Shown one piece after another: positions 47,840 to 59,756 of a DNA stretch of 64,000 bases. The translations under genes were made by a program, and so were the position numbers. Numbering within the stretch: the stretch's first letter is position 1; every line of letters begins with the position of its first letter. Below the pieces are notes generated by a model, which worked only from the letters and a program-made list of their open reading frames with translations, ran no database searches and was not told the origin of the DNA. The DNA comes from Hirsutella rhossiliensis. Its lineage: Eukaryota; Ascomycota; Sordariomycetes; Hypocreales; Ophiocordycipitaceae. The DNA lies in contig NW_025408671.1 of assembly GCF_020360975.1 (NCBI RefSeq), positions 682,001 to 746,000 on the forward strand, given 5' to 3'.

Positions 47840-48378
47840 CTAGAGAAATCTTCTAAGTATACTAAATATATATAGTAGGGTCGTTCCTATAATACGTTAA
47901 GCGTAGTAATTAGCTTCTATAAGTAACTTTATTATCCTACCTATTATTTATAGCTAATATATTTCTTAGTATCTTAAATAAATCTAGAGTCCGATCGATT
48001 AAATAAAAAAGAAGAAATTACTAAGGAGCGAATATTAAAAGGTTAAGCCGACCTAAATAAAGCCTTAGCTCGTTTAGCGCGGCTTCGCTATTAAAAGCGC
48101 TAGCTAAAGATAAAGGGTACTAAGATAGTCTATTAAGGCCTTTATTCCTTAGATAACCTTAATAAGGCTAAGCGCTAAGAATCTAAAGCGGTAGTTAATA
48201 TTTAATCTATAAGTAGATTTAATATAATTAATTAAAATACTATTAGTTTATTAAGCAATTTTATAATACCTAAGGTAGATTTTACTAGTAGAACTATTAA
48301 AGTAAAGAACTATAGTAGGTTAAGTACTTAAGTAGTTCCTAGGTATTTTCTTTTAGTTTATATCCCTTTTACTTAATA
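47840..48378 (+). pseudogene. Gypsy G antisense accessory frame
   Basis: + strand frame opposite to G's pol. About 48000-48370 reads a Lys/Glu-rich helix, then ALARLARLRYQK, KIVYQGLYSLDNLNKA, FNIINQN and TSRTIKVKN, with only RIP-type stops. The ARLxRLRxQ...RGL.SLD.L pattern with zinc-binding residues upstream recalls uncharacterised fungal repeat-associated proteins that I know only as a type. Upstream (47840-48000) several Tyr/Gln-rich codons could be former Cys, but no clean cluster can be read. Homologue of 45728-46420. Confidence 0.55.
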
Positions 48379-48399
48379 AGGTATTTTTATTACTAACCT

Positions 48400-51300
48400 T
48401 ATTTTCTTATATTTAGTATTTATTTTACTTTATATTCTTAACTATCGTTAACTTTATTTTTTTCTTATAGTTTAGCGTTTTATAGTACTAGTTCTAATAA
48501 TAAGATATAAAATATTAGGTATATTTATATTATCGTTAGTAGCGAAAGTTTATAGTTAACTTTTAAAAAAGTTTTCTTAACTTTAAACGGTCTAAGTTTC
48601 TTAAAATCTAATTTATTACTTAGTTATTTTATTTTAATATTTCGTTATATAAGGTAAACTATATCTCTCTCTTAAAAGATTAGTCCTTATAATCTTTTCT
48701 AATTATAGTAAGTAGATATTTATTCTTTAATAAATTAAAGTTCTTATTATATTTCTTTATATAATTTTTATAGCTAATCTACTTATAGTATTACTTATTC
48801 CGCTTATAGTCTTTATTAAGTAACCTTAAATACTTTTAGGTTATATTATAATTAGTATATACTAGTAAGAGCTTAGTTATTTTTATAACTAAGCTATTAT
48901 AAGCTAGTTATACTATTAGTAGCTATTTAACTTAATCGTTTTATTTATAGCTAATATAGTATTATTCTTAAGGTATATAAGTAAAAGCGGAATTTTAGGA
49001 AATTAAGGAATTACGTAAGACTACCTAATAAAAGGGAAGAAGGAGTATAAGGTAGGATTTTCAACGGAATTTATTAGTAGTATATTAGTATATAGAAGAG
49101 GTATTAAAGTTAATGATTTTCTATCTATCTACTAGCGGACATGCTGTCTTATATAGATAATTATAGCTAAACGGAAGAACCTTTCGGGACTAGATTTAGG
49201 CTGCCGTATAGCCCTAAGACTAGGGAATTCTATAATACCTTAAGTAAATCTAGAAGTATCTTAGTTCCGCTAATATTTATATTTAAAGGAGGTTGGTCGT
49301 GCCGGTGTTCTTAAGAGGTCTTAGCTAGTATTCTAAGCTAGCTCTATTCCTTCGATTCCCGATTATACGATAACCGGCAACCCGTTTAATATATAACGAT
49401 ATATAAAATAACGAGCGATTCTTACTCTATAAGATAAGATTTTATCTATAATTAATATGCTACTTATTAGCTTATATAATTAGGAGAGTATATTATAGCT
49501 ACTTTATTTATAGTAAGAACACCGTTCCTTATAACTATAAATATTATTTAAGCGTTTAATTAAGTCGTTTTATTTATCTATCTATTTATAGGTAATAAGC
49601 TATACTAAGCTTATTTTTTATCCTTAATTATACTATAAGAACTTACTAAAACTTAGCTATAAATATACTTCCTTTATTAAAGATAATCTTATTTAGTAGT
49701 CTATAATTACTAATAACTATTTATAGGAATATATATACTAGCTCTTTTATATTACTTACTTCTTTATATAGTAAAAAGTATCTATACTTTATTAATTTAT
49801 TAGTAATAACGAATATACTATTATACTTAATATTAGTTATAAGTTCTTTTAATAGTAATAGCTTTATAATATAGTTAAAAGCTATTAAATCCTATAGTTT
49901 CTTTAATATTAATAGTAGTTATAATTCTCTATATAGCTTATATCGTTTAGTATTACTTTATATATAAAGTTTATATACTTTAATAACTTATTATACTACT
50001 TTCTTAAGCTATAAGAAGTTATATTATTATTTAATCTATTTTATTATTCTTTAGATTCCTTAGTATTTATATATTAGATATTTATATATATCTTATATAA
50101 CTTTATCTTATAATAGTAATAGTATCTAGATTTTATTTTTATATATTAGAACTTCTAAATATTCTATATTATATCTACTTAGTACTTTATATTCTTTTAT
50201 TTATTTTTTAGATCTTTTAGTATATTAAGTTATTAGGTTATACTCTAAATACTATATTTAGCTATTATTACTAGTTATTTCTATTTTCGTTAATTTCTAA
50301 GAGCTATCCTTTTACTATAAGTACCCTTATATTATAGTTACTTTATCGACTAAGGGCGTTAGCTTAACTATTTTTTATTCCTTTTCTATAGATTATTTTA
50401 TAGTCGAATTCTAATAAGTATTTAGCTTATTAGATCTATTATCTATTTAACTATTATATTATTATAAAGTATAAGATATTCTTATAATCTATATAAACCT
50501 TAACTTTATACTTATTTTTAAGATAGTAGTATCGAAATTCCTTAAAAGCTTAAATAATTATAAGGAATTCTTTATTATAGATAAGATAATTAAGTTCTAC
50601 GCTATATAGCTTCTTCAAATAAAATATAATTAGTTATAGTCTTCCTTTATTATCTTTTTACCTAATTTATACTCTTAAAGTAAAGTCTAATATATCGGTT
50701 TTAAGTTTAATTTATCGTTTTAGATTAAAGGTAGTTAAAACTAGTTCTTATATAATTATAGTTTTAATATATTTAAAAGCTTTATTAGCTTTATTATCTT
50801 ATATAAATTCTTTTTCCTTCTTTTTTAAGTTATATAGTAGTACTATAATCTTTCCGAAATCTTTAATAAATCGTTAGTAGTAATTTATAAATCCTAGGAA
50901 ACTTTATATATTCTTAACGTTTTTTAGCGTTAGCTATTTTTTAACTAAGTTAATTTTATCTTATTATATTTATATCTCTCTTAATAAGATCGTATATCTA
51001 AGAAAGTTTACTTTCTATATATAGAACTTACTTTTCTTTAGTTTAACTAATAACTTTATATTTTAAAGTATATAAAGTACCTTATAAACGTATTCCTTAT
51101 ATTCTTCTAAGGTATCTAAGAAGATTAAGATATTATTTAAGTATACTATTATAAAGATATTTAAGTATTTATATAGGATATTATTAATTATCTATTAAAA
51201 GGTAGCTAGTATATTTATAAGTTTAAATAGTATTACTAGATATTTAAATAGTTTAAATTTTAATTTAAAGGCTATTATTTACTTATATCCCTTTTTTATA

Positions 51301-51650
51301 TATATTAAGTTATAGGCGCCTTTAAGATTAAGGGCTATAAACTATTTTTTTCTATATAATTAATCTTATAGTTCTAATATAAGTAGTAATAGTATTCGGT
51401 CCTTTATTATAATATTATTTAAGCGTCTATAGTTAATAATTAATTATAGCTAACTATTTTTCTTTAAAATAAATATAACTAAGTAGCTTACTTTAAATAT
51501 TAACGTTTATATATATCCCTTTTATAGATTCTTATTAAAGTAGTCGTATAGCGTTTATAGTTACTTTTCGTTTAAGTTATAGATCTTATAAAACGTTAGC
51601 GTTATTTTATTCTTAAGATAAATTTTATAGTCCTATTAGCTATATTTAGG
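48400..51650 (-). pseudogene. Gypsy G RT, RNase H and integrase
   Basis: Minus-strand counterpart of the F pol. RT occupies about 51600-50900, RNase H about 50800-50400, and integrase about 50000-48700, interrupted by the solo LTR at 48966-49533. The sequence near 51180 is the empty target site of element H in F, continuous there. RIP stops are frequent. Confidence 0.75.
48966..49533 (-). repeat. 568-bp solo LTR, copy 2
   Basis: Inverted full-length match to 27222-27789. Flanks ATTAT (48961-48965) and ACTAT (49534-49538) form an imperfect 5-bp duplication, and F shows the empty site. It keeps several CA/TG sites, for example in GCCGGTGTTC and ACATGCTGTC, so it is less mutated than G. Confidence 0.62.
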
Positions 51651-53283
51651 TAACCTTATCTTAAGTTCTTTCTTAAAGAGTTTATTATATTTCTAGTATT
51701 CTTAAGGGATATTCTTTATTCTATCTTATAAGCTTTATTCTTTCTTTAAAGAGTTAGTTTCTCTTAACTTAAGCTCTTTATTAATTTATTTAAGGTCTTT
51801 CCTTAGAGTAGTAATAACTCTTTAAATCTTTATATTATATCCTTTATTCTATTTATATTAGATACTAGGTTATATAGCTATATCGGTTAATATATAGGTC
51901 TTATTAGTCGATTTTATTATATCTACTAGTTCGGTTACTATTTTCGTTTATATTGCTAAAGCCTATAATAATTTACTTAAACTATTATCCCTTTTATTTT
52001 ATTTAGTAGCTAAATTATTATAAAATTTTACTTTCTCTTAAATCTATTAGTCCTAGAAACTTATATCTTTATCTTAATATAGCTAGCTAGTTTTCTAGTT
52101 AATTAATAGGTTGCTCTCTTATAGCTATAAAAGCCTTAATATAAGGTTATATTCTTTAATATTTATAATATTAAAGTTAAGTTATTTATTATAGCCTTAA
52201 ATATTAATATTAAGGTAATTAATCTCTATATTAATAATTCTATTATTATAGTTAAAGGCCTTTCCTTTAATATTTATAAGCTTATATAAATCTTTCTTAT
52301 ATCTTTATATAAGTCGATAATAATTAATAACTCTAGGTAAAACGTAATTACCTATCGCGCTATAGTTTCAAAGTATATATATATAATATCCCGCGATTTA
52401 GATATTTAATACTATTTAGTTACTATAGCTTACTATTACTATATATAGGGTCCTTAGATCTTATTATATTATACTAGTCTATAGCCTTTTTATAGATAGC
52501 GTACCTTATCTTTTACTTAGTCTTTATTTATTTTATTTAGGTATTCTTCTTTAATTTATTATTAATATTGTTTCTTTATTTCTTTATCGTATAGTATTAT
52601 ATTAAGGCTTAAGAGATTAATTTCTTATAGTTAATTAAAGATTTCTTATTTCTTAATACTATATTATTTATATTATACTACTTTATAGTTAATTATATAC
52701 TATACTTTATAGTTTTATTTATTTTTATACTAAAGGTTAAGTTTTTATTTAGCGTCTTTTTATTTTTTATATAGTATTTCTATATTAATTCTTCCTTAGT
52801 TAAATATAGCTTATTGCCTTTATATATATTACTAATAATCTTTTAATATACTATTATATTATTTATACTATACTTATACTTTTTTATATTTATAAAATCT
52901 ATAGTTTAAGTATATATATTTATTATAATCTTCTTTATTATATTTAACTTATTATATAAGTCTTTAAAAGATTAAGGGTTTAGATACTTTAAAGTAAGTA
53001 GTATTATACTATTTCTTTATTTTAGTATATTTATAGATTTTATATATCTCTAAAAGATATCTTATTAATAAACTATAATTATCGCGGTATTTAAGTAGTA
53101 TACTATAATTAGGTTTTAATAATATAACTTAGTCGTTTAAGTAGTATTAATCGATTTTCTAGTAGTTTAGTTCTATACTTAAGTAGGGTTTCGAAAGTAC
53201 TTATCCCTTAAACCTAACTAGGAATATATTATATTATACTTTTATTTAAAAGTATATTATATAATCTAAGTAAATATATATTA
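51650..53283 (-). pseudogene. Gypsy G segment absent from F: gag/protease-like
   Basis: 1.6 kb without a counterpart in F. Read on the minus strand it is Lys/Asn/Gln-rich. A knuckle-like AFNYNNRIINIEINY near 52260 could be a degraded CCHC box, followed by protease and RT-leader-like sequence. Either F lost this part, or G is a mosaic of two gypsy elements. The other gag of G lies at 57809-59500. Confidence 0.4.
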
Positions 53284-53288
53284 TTTAT

Positions 53289-53482
53289 TGTGGGAATTGT
53301 AGTAATCCATTGTACCCATCTAGATAGGTCACGTGCGCTCTCACGTGTGCAGTTGAGGATAGCGGAGGACACATAGCTAGCTCCGTGCCCTTTGCCCCCT
53401 CTTCCCCCTTTCTAGAACAGACATCAACGATTACACATACCATTGCGATTTGCACGCAGGCCTGTGTAGAGACCTACCGACA
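53289..53482 (+). repeat. Element I 5' LTR
   Basis: 194 bp, pair of 57612-57803. It carries CACGTG at 53330-53335 and 53342-53347. The two LTRs differ mainly by a TC repeat unit between the boxes, so the insertion is recent. Confidence 0.92.
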
Positions 53483-53490
53483 CTGATCAG

Positions 53491-53693
53491 TGTCGGGAGG
53501 TCTGTACTGCAGTAACGCAATGGGTTGTATTCAAGATGTCTTGCTAGGAAGGGAGGAAAGGGAATGAGGGGGCACACTACGTGCCCTTTATACACGGATC
53601 CCCGAGGTCCATACACGTGACGCTAAGGGTCACGTGTGCGTGTGTGCGCACCTCCCTTACAATCCTACTATAGCTATATGCTACATTCCCACA
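53491..53693 (-). repeat. Inverted LTR of a related copia subfamily
   Basis: 203 bp, read on the minus strand TGTGGGAATGTAG...GGTCTGTACT...CCTCCCGACA: a third LTR variant between those of H and I. It has its own pair of CACGTG boxes. It faces the 5' LTR tail to tail across CTGATCAG (53483-53490), giving the 16-bp palindrome GACACTGATCAGTGTC. Confidence 0.82.
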
Positions 53694-54673
53694 CTGGCAA
53701 ATCTTCTTTTATCGCTGCAATCGCAGCAGTAGCAGCAGGTGCGGAGCGTAGCAGCAACCGCAAGGGTGCGAAAAGAGTGACGGTTCGAGCGGCAGCTAGG
53801 GAGGGCGTTCGACTGATCCTTCTATCCTAATCGTAAGGCTATTCGTATCGACGAGGCGTTCGAGGGCGCGGTTAGGCGATGCCTGTCATAGCATCTGCTG
53901 GGTTGTCTGCGCCGTTAATCCAGCGGATTTCTGTGATCTCACGCCTTTCGTAGGATTGACGTAGGGCCATGATATCTATCATCAATCGCTTCTCCTTCGT
54001 TGTGCCTAGCTTAACGAGGCACTCGTAGAGGAAAAGAGTCGGTGCAAACGATTAGGGATAGGGGAAGATTGAGGCGGTCTGTGATCTTCCGTATCGTCGT
54101 TGCTAGTGATATCCCAATATCGAATCCGTTGACCATGCCGTAGATCTCTGATGCTAGCACGCTTCGGGTGACCCTCTTACACTTCGTTGAGCTCCAATGG
54201 AGGACATTGCCCTTGATCCCGAATTGGTCTTTGGTACGTGCGGTCTCGGTCTCATTGACTAGGGCAATGACGAAGCCTAGCTGTGACGATAGGTCCTTAT
54301 TGTTCGCAAAGGAACCGTCGGTAAAGACGATAAGCTTGGCATTGGCGAGGTCAATAGGGATATACGTTAGGCCTCGCTGCTGGTGGTCTTTCTGCCATTG
54401 AAGCCGCTTGTTGAGGGTCGTGCAATCCTCTTCCGTGGGGTTTGGACCTGGGCAGCAATAGAGATGTCGAATGAGGCCTCTGGTTGACAGATTGAAGCCA
54501 CATACGCGCCACGGGCACGCTGTTCCACGTACTGTTGGGCTCGATCGTATGCCTTGATGTCGATGGGTTCGATCTTGGCTGCTTGACCCTTTTGTTGAAG
54601 CAGTAGAGCGTTGTGGAAAGTGGTGTCTTGGAGGGTTATCTTTGCACCGTTGAAGTCAATGCTAGTACCCGGG
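53694..54673 (-). pseudogene. Inverted RNase H / 3' end fragment inside element I
   Basis: Minus-strand copy of the last part of a copia pol, attached to the inverted LTR. It aligns with RNase H of H (42.3-43.28 kb): the FTDGSFANN segment is read near 54310 and the INGADNPADAM segment near 53910 on the minus strand. The order RNase H, LTR, then CTGATCAG is the order found in a circular or tandem retrotransposon DNA. The fragment ends at 54673, where ATCAGTG resumes the leader of I. Confidence 0.78.
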
Positions 54674-54982
54674 ATCAGTGGTCGACTTGGTCGATCACAG
54701 ACAGCTAGGAAGAAGAGACAAATCGCTAACCTTCAAGATCGGCTGCAAGGCATCGGTTGAGGAAGGTTATTTGTGCTAAGTGGCTATCTCAGGCTGCCAG
54801 GCATCTGGGAGAACCTACCAAGCTATTAATCGGCTGCAAGGCATCGATTAGTAGTGCGACCACATCGCCTAGCGACTTCTATTATCGGCTGCAAGGCATC
54901 GATCAACAGTTGTTACTAGACCCGACAAAGACGTATTTCGACAGCCAGATACGACTCCATCGTCTCATTCACTTGATCAACG

Positions 54983-56725
54983 ATGACCCCGACCGACCGA
55001 GCTACGACTCCGAACGAGAGCGCTCAGCTCGAACAATTGAGCGAACGGATGCAAGGACTAGCTATCCAGACATCCGTATTCGATAAAGTTGATGTTACCC
55101 TTTGGGGACAAGACATCAAACCTGACGAGGAAGATGAGATCGCAGTTACGACGTACGCCGCTAGGTTCATGTCAATGCCCAATTCGAACGCCTAGAAGGA
55201 GACGACATCCTGACCACTTCCAACAACACTTCGAAGGCTGGAACCAAGACATATGGAACCGGGTACATATGGACTACAAGAGAGCCCTTAGATTACTTCT
55301 AAGGAGACGTGGCATCTATACAGGACGGAAAAATGGCCTTTGCACCCCAATTCATCATGTTGCAAACTGTGGAGGACCGACCTGCATGGCCAGAACGAGA
55401 GTACATGGAGATGGATTTTGACATTGGGACGACCGCTTATAAGTTACGAGCAACAGGATCAAATGCCCTAACTTCTCCCGAGAACCCCAATCGCCACCGG
55501 TAGCAACACCCCGTTACAGTCTTAACGAACAACAGCCCATTAAGACCTTAACGAAGCCACCTGCCCAGGAACCCATCACTGAGGCACTACCGATAACAAC
55601 ATCACCTCCCACGACTTCCGCTCTGACCCAAGATGCACCTAACTTGAACTCTCGTACAGCCCATCCGACAACCCACCGCTTCAAGCACCCGAACTCGTCC
55701 AATCCGCCCAAAACCCCACCTAAACCTCCGTCCGAGCATATGCATCTCGACGCATATACAAAACTTCCCCCGGATGATACCCCGAATGCCACTGTTGACG
55801 CAGATACCCAATATATGTTCATGAAGCTCTGGGATAAGGACCAGAACTACACAGGAGAGCCGTACGACCTCCTCGATGAGAAACCGAATCTTCATGAGTA
55901 TCTGCTACAACATCCAAGTGAAACCGTCACAATTTCACGCCCTTTTCCCCCGAATCCTCGCTGGAAGAGCACAAACGTTCTACATTAACAAGATCGAATG
56001 GACTACCACGTTTAGGAAGGCATACGACAGCATCAAACAACACTTTGACACGGAAGTTAACCATGTCCATTACTATACAGATTGGACCACAACCACTTTC
56101 AACTCGATTCGTGCCCAAGATGCTTCCAAATCCTCCACGAAGTCCTTCAACTACTCTTCGATAAGCTACAACTCTGTCAGAGAGCCCTTGGCCCTGACTA
56201 CGCAGGAAACATTCCACTGCGTACTACGCTTATCATCGCATGCCGTGGTGTACCCGAACTTGAACACGCCCTCTTCAAACCTGCAGCAAAGATCGAGACC
56301 TCTTTGCAGATCTACGATCTTCCGTTGAGACCCACCTTGCCCGACAGACAAACCTCAGTACTTGCAAAGCCCTGACGGATCATTTGGACCAACGAATCCG
56401 AACAATCAGTACTACCTCGATCGCCGATACCATAACAACCGCGTACGAGGAAGATACGGATACTCAGGACAACGACCCAATCGCGGATATGGACAAGGCT
56501 ACAACCGTGGAAGCTACAGGCCCTCAAGCCATAGCAACTACACCCTAGCCACACCAATCGCAATTGGACCAAAAGTGCTTTGTTTGTGGACAAGAAGGTT
56601 GCTGGTCAACCAAACACTCTGCAGAAGAACGACAAGAGGCCAAGGACCAATATGTCGCACATTGTCAATTCACAGGCATACAACCTCCAAACTTCATAGC
56701 CTATCTTATAGACTACGAAGGTCAT
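54983..56725 (+). pseudogene. Element I gag, frameshifted
   Basis: Capsid gene homologous to that of H. ATG at 54983 opens MTPTDRATTPNESAQLEQL; frame changes follow near 55190, 55420, 55640 and 55950. A proline-rich linker lies near 55530-55740. The knuckle CFVCGQEGCWSTKHS is at about 56580-56620, identical to H. RIP stops are absent; small indels caused the damage. In the leader, the phrase ATCGGCTGCAAGGCATCG is repeated three times between 54740 and 54905. Confidence 0.75.
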
Positions 56726-56867
56726 GAGCTTGATGAACTCACTACCGACGACATATGGGAAGAACCTGACAATGGCACCAACAATCACCCTAGACAATGG
56801 AGAAGTCTACCGGACGGATCAAACCATTGTTCCCGCCTAGCAATTCGTCATTGAAGATCAATATTCA

Positions 56868-57258
56868 GTGGACAATTTCCCAGGCATCATGATTGACACA
56901 GGTGCAGCAAAGTCTCTACAGCCGGTCACTCTCAGTACATTGCTCTACAACGAGAAGACCCTCTGTAGCCCTAGACAGCTCAACCTCCGGCCAGGCTACC
57001 ATCACATTTGGACACGGCGAAGCCACTCACTCGATTGGTTCCATCGCCCTCAAAACACCAGTCGGAAGGATCACGTTCCACATCCTTCAGACCCTACCCA
57101 GGAAGAAGAAGAACCCCCAGACCGGCATGAAACCCCCGCACCCCACAAGAGAGGACGCCCGCCCGGATCAAAGAACAAGCCCCAGCCCGCAGCACACGGA
57201 GCCTCGAGGACCGGCCGGCACACAAGAGCAAATAACAATATGTGCCTGTAGTCCCTAG
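56868..57258 (+). pseudogene. Element I protease remnant joined to RT-upstream region
   Basis: MIDTGAAKS (near 56889) keeps the protease active site. At about 57105 the sequence jumps to a Lys/Pro-rich stretch (KRGRPPGSKNK) that in H lies near 41370, upstream of RT. The whole integrase is thus deleted. A further jump near 57260 reaches the region before RNase H. Confidence 0.7.
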
Positions 57259-57611
57259 AGGAGCCATATGCCCACAAAGAAGAAAAGCTCGAGGAAGCAC
57301 AATTTCGAGCCAAGCCAAAGACCTCGATGACCACAAGTACAACGGTTGACTCCAACGCATTTGATTAGCACCAGCGCTACGTTCAAGCATCAGCGCTACG
57401 TTCAAGGTATACACAATCAAACAGTTCCTGTCACCGACAAGTCTTCAAATCTTCTTCGACTGTTCACCTCTTTGACCCCAATACACTCTTTTCCACTCTT
57501 TTCATTATGGCCCCACTTTTTGGCCTGTTGACATTTTGCCACCACTGCAGCTGGTCTCTCCTCTCTTCCTGCTCGTTACAGCGATTGCAACCACAAAAGA
57601 AAAGTTGCCAG

Positions 57612-57803
57612 TGTGGGAATTGTAGTAATCCATTGTACCCATCTAGATAGGTCACGTGCGCTCACGTGTGCAGTTGAGGATAGCGGAGGACACATAGCTA
57701 GCTCCGTGCCCTTTGCCCCCTCTTCCCCCTTTCTAGAACAGACATCAACGATTACACATACCATTGCGATTTGCACGCAGGCCTGTGTAGAGACCTACCG
57801 ACA
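57612..57803 (+). repeat. Element I 3' LTR
   Basis: 192 bp; CACGTG boxes at 57653-57658 and 57663-57668. It is preceded by the purine-rich CACAAAAGAAAAG and followed by TTTAT. Confidence 0.92.
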
Positions 57804-57808
57804 TTTAT

Positions 57809-59500
57809 AAAATATACTTATAATACTTATAAGTAAGTAATATTTATAAATCGTTTTTAAATTCTTTTTATAGTTACTATTCTTATTATAAAGCTATAAA
57901 GGTATTAACTATAGTAATAGCTATAGTATAGTCTCCTTTATATAGTACCGGTTAATATTAAATTAATATAGCTTATTAGTTTTCTATAAGAATTTAAGGT
58001 ATTTATTAGGTTTTAATTTTAAGTATTTCTTTAAATTCTTTAAAGTATAAAGCGTATTCTCTAATTATAGTATTTTTCTTTAATAGTAAAGGTAGTAGTA
58101 TAAGTTTATTCTTATCTTTTATTTCTCTAGGTATTTCTTATTCATTAAATCTTATATTATCGATACTTCGTTATTCCTCTTTAAGTTACTATCTAAGTTT
58201 TATAAGTATAAGGGCTATATCTATATCTTCTTTATTATATTATTTATAGACTACTTATTATTATTATTAATTTTTATTTTATATATCTTCCTAGAATTAT
58301 TTACCGTTCTTCTTAATTTAGTCTTAAGAGACTCCTTTAAGATAGGGGTATTCTAGTTCTATAAATTTAACTTATTTCTATATTTTAAGATCCCTTTATT
58401 ATATTATTATAAGGGTCTTCTTTAATAGCTTTAGGAACTATCTAGTACTATTCTTATCGCTTAAGTATATTATATATTCGTCGTTATAATATATAGTCTA
58501 ACTAAGGAGTTTATACTTAAGTTCCTATCTATTAGTAGCGTTTAAGTATTTCTTACCTTTTAAGGCTAGTACCTAGTAGGTTTTCTTCTCTTTATAAGGT
58601 TATTTATATTCTTTAAAGTAATATATAAGTTTCTTATAGTTAAAATACTTTCCTTTACCTTTCTATATTATACTTAAATCTATTAGTCTAGGATTTATTA
58701 TATATACCTAGGCTATTTATATTTCGCGCTTTTTCTTATAGTTAGCGTATTAGCTAAAGTTATTTTTATAAGAAGGGTTTTAGTTTCCTCTTTCTTATTT
58801 CTTTTTTAGCGTCGTATATACTATCTATTATTAATTTATACTACTATAGTAATATAGTCTAAGAGGTTATTAAGTCGATTTTCCTTATAGAGCTTATCCT
58901 TAACTTCTTTTTTAAGCTTATTATAGAATTATAATATAAGAGGTTCGTTGTTTTAATTAAGCTTTAAGGTAACTTAATAGAACTTTATAGTATAATTTAA
59001 TACTAAGATCCTTTATTAAAGTTCTTAAAGTTTCTATTTAGCTTTTTATTCCTTATTAGTTATTTTAAATACCTTTATAATAGCTTCTTTAAATCCTTAG
59101 AAACTAGTAAAGACTTTATCTATCTTATTATCTTATCGCGCTAGTTAGTTATCGAGAAAGTCCCTTATAAGGGGTCTAAACTAAGCGAGTGCTATTCTAG
59201 ATAAATAATTTTATATATAAAGTACCTTTTTAACTAGGTCTAAGAGTTTAATAGGGTAAAACTAATAGTAGGCCTTAAGTTAAGTAAGAAAGTCTTAAAG
59301 TATACTATAAGTACCGTCGAATAATCCTAGCTATTTTAGTTTAACTACTTCTCTAAGGTCCCTAACTTATCTATTACCTCCTTTATTCTTAAGTAACTAT
59401 ACCTTATATTAAAGGGTAATAATCTTACGTATTATATCCTAAGGCGATATAGTAGCTCTAGAGTAAGTTAATCTAGCTTACTATATAGGTATATTAATAG
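57809..59500 (-). pseudogene. Gypsy G gag and protease, RIP-inactivated
   Basis: Minus-strand counterpart of F 28900-29458 plus 35797-36870, continuous here because Copia-2 is absent. The zinc-knuckle region lies near 58600, and the stretch equal to F's 36420-36490 near 58250. RIP stops throughout. Confidence 0.7.
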
Positions 59501-59553
59501 TTACGATATTACTTAAAGTAATACGGTCTTATACTAAATAAGAGCTTTTAACG

Positions 59554-59756
59554 TATAATAACTAATATTATTTTTAAGGGATAAACCTATTAAGGGGTTT
59601 ATATTAGTAGATATAATAAAGCGTAGTCTAAGTAATAATATATATATTATATTAGTAATAAGTCAGAGGTTATAGACTATAGACTATAACTAAGTAATTA
59701 AAATTAAAGATAGAATTATAATAAAGATCTATATTAAAAGCTAGAGAGCTATTTAT
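59554..59756 (-). repeat. Gypsy G 5' LTR, cut by Copia-3
   Basis: 203 bp of the F/G LTR in inverted orientation, starting TATAATAACTAATATT on the + strand. It stops at TTTAT (59752-59756), where Copia-3 begins; the last part is beyond the window. Confidence 0.82.

Larger units (their letters stand above)
53289..57803 (+). mobile_element. Element I: un-RIPped, deleted and rearranged copia element
   Basis: LTRs 53289-53482 and 57612-57803 (TGTGGGAATT...CTACCGACA) and target duplication TTTAT (53284-53288, 57804-57808). It is related to H. Integrase and most of RT are missing. An inverted LTR and inverted RNase H fragment (53491-54673) sit between the 5' LTR and the leader. CA/TG content is normal; the boundaries with RIP-mutated G are sharp. 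Non-autonomous. Confidence 0.92.
47237..59756 (-). mobile_element. Gypsy G: inverted sister of F, right end outside the window
   Basis: Minus-strand gypsy element of the F family. 3' LTR at 47237-47476; 5' LTR from 59554, cut at 59756 by Copia-3, so its remainder lies beyond 64000. It carries the 568-bp solo LTR (48966-49533) and element I (53289-57803). Compared with F it has about 1.7 kb more between I and the RT. RIP-mutated throughout. Confidence 0.8.

Noticed and set aside
53636..53830. Small gene in element I between the LTRs
   Set aside because: The frame covers the inverted LTR end and the inverted polypurine region; it is antisense to retroelement sequence.
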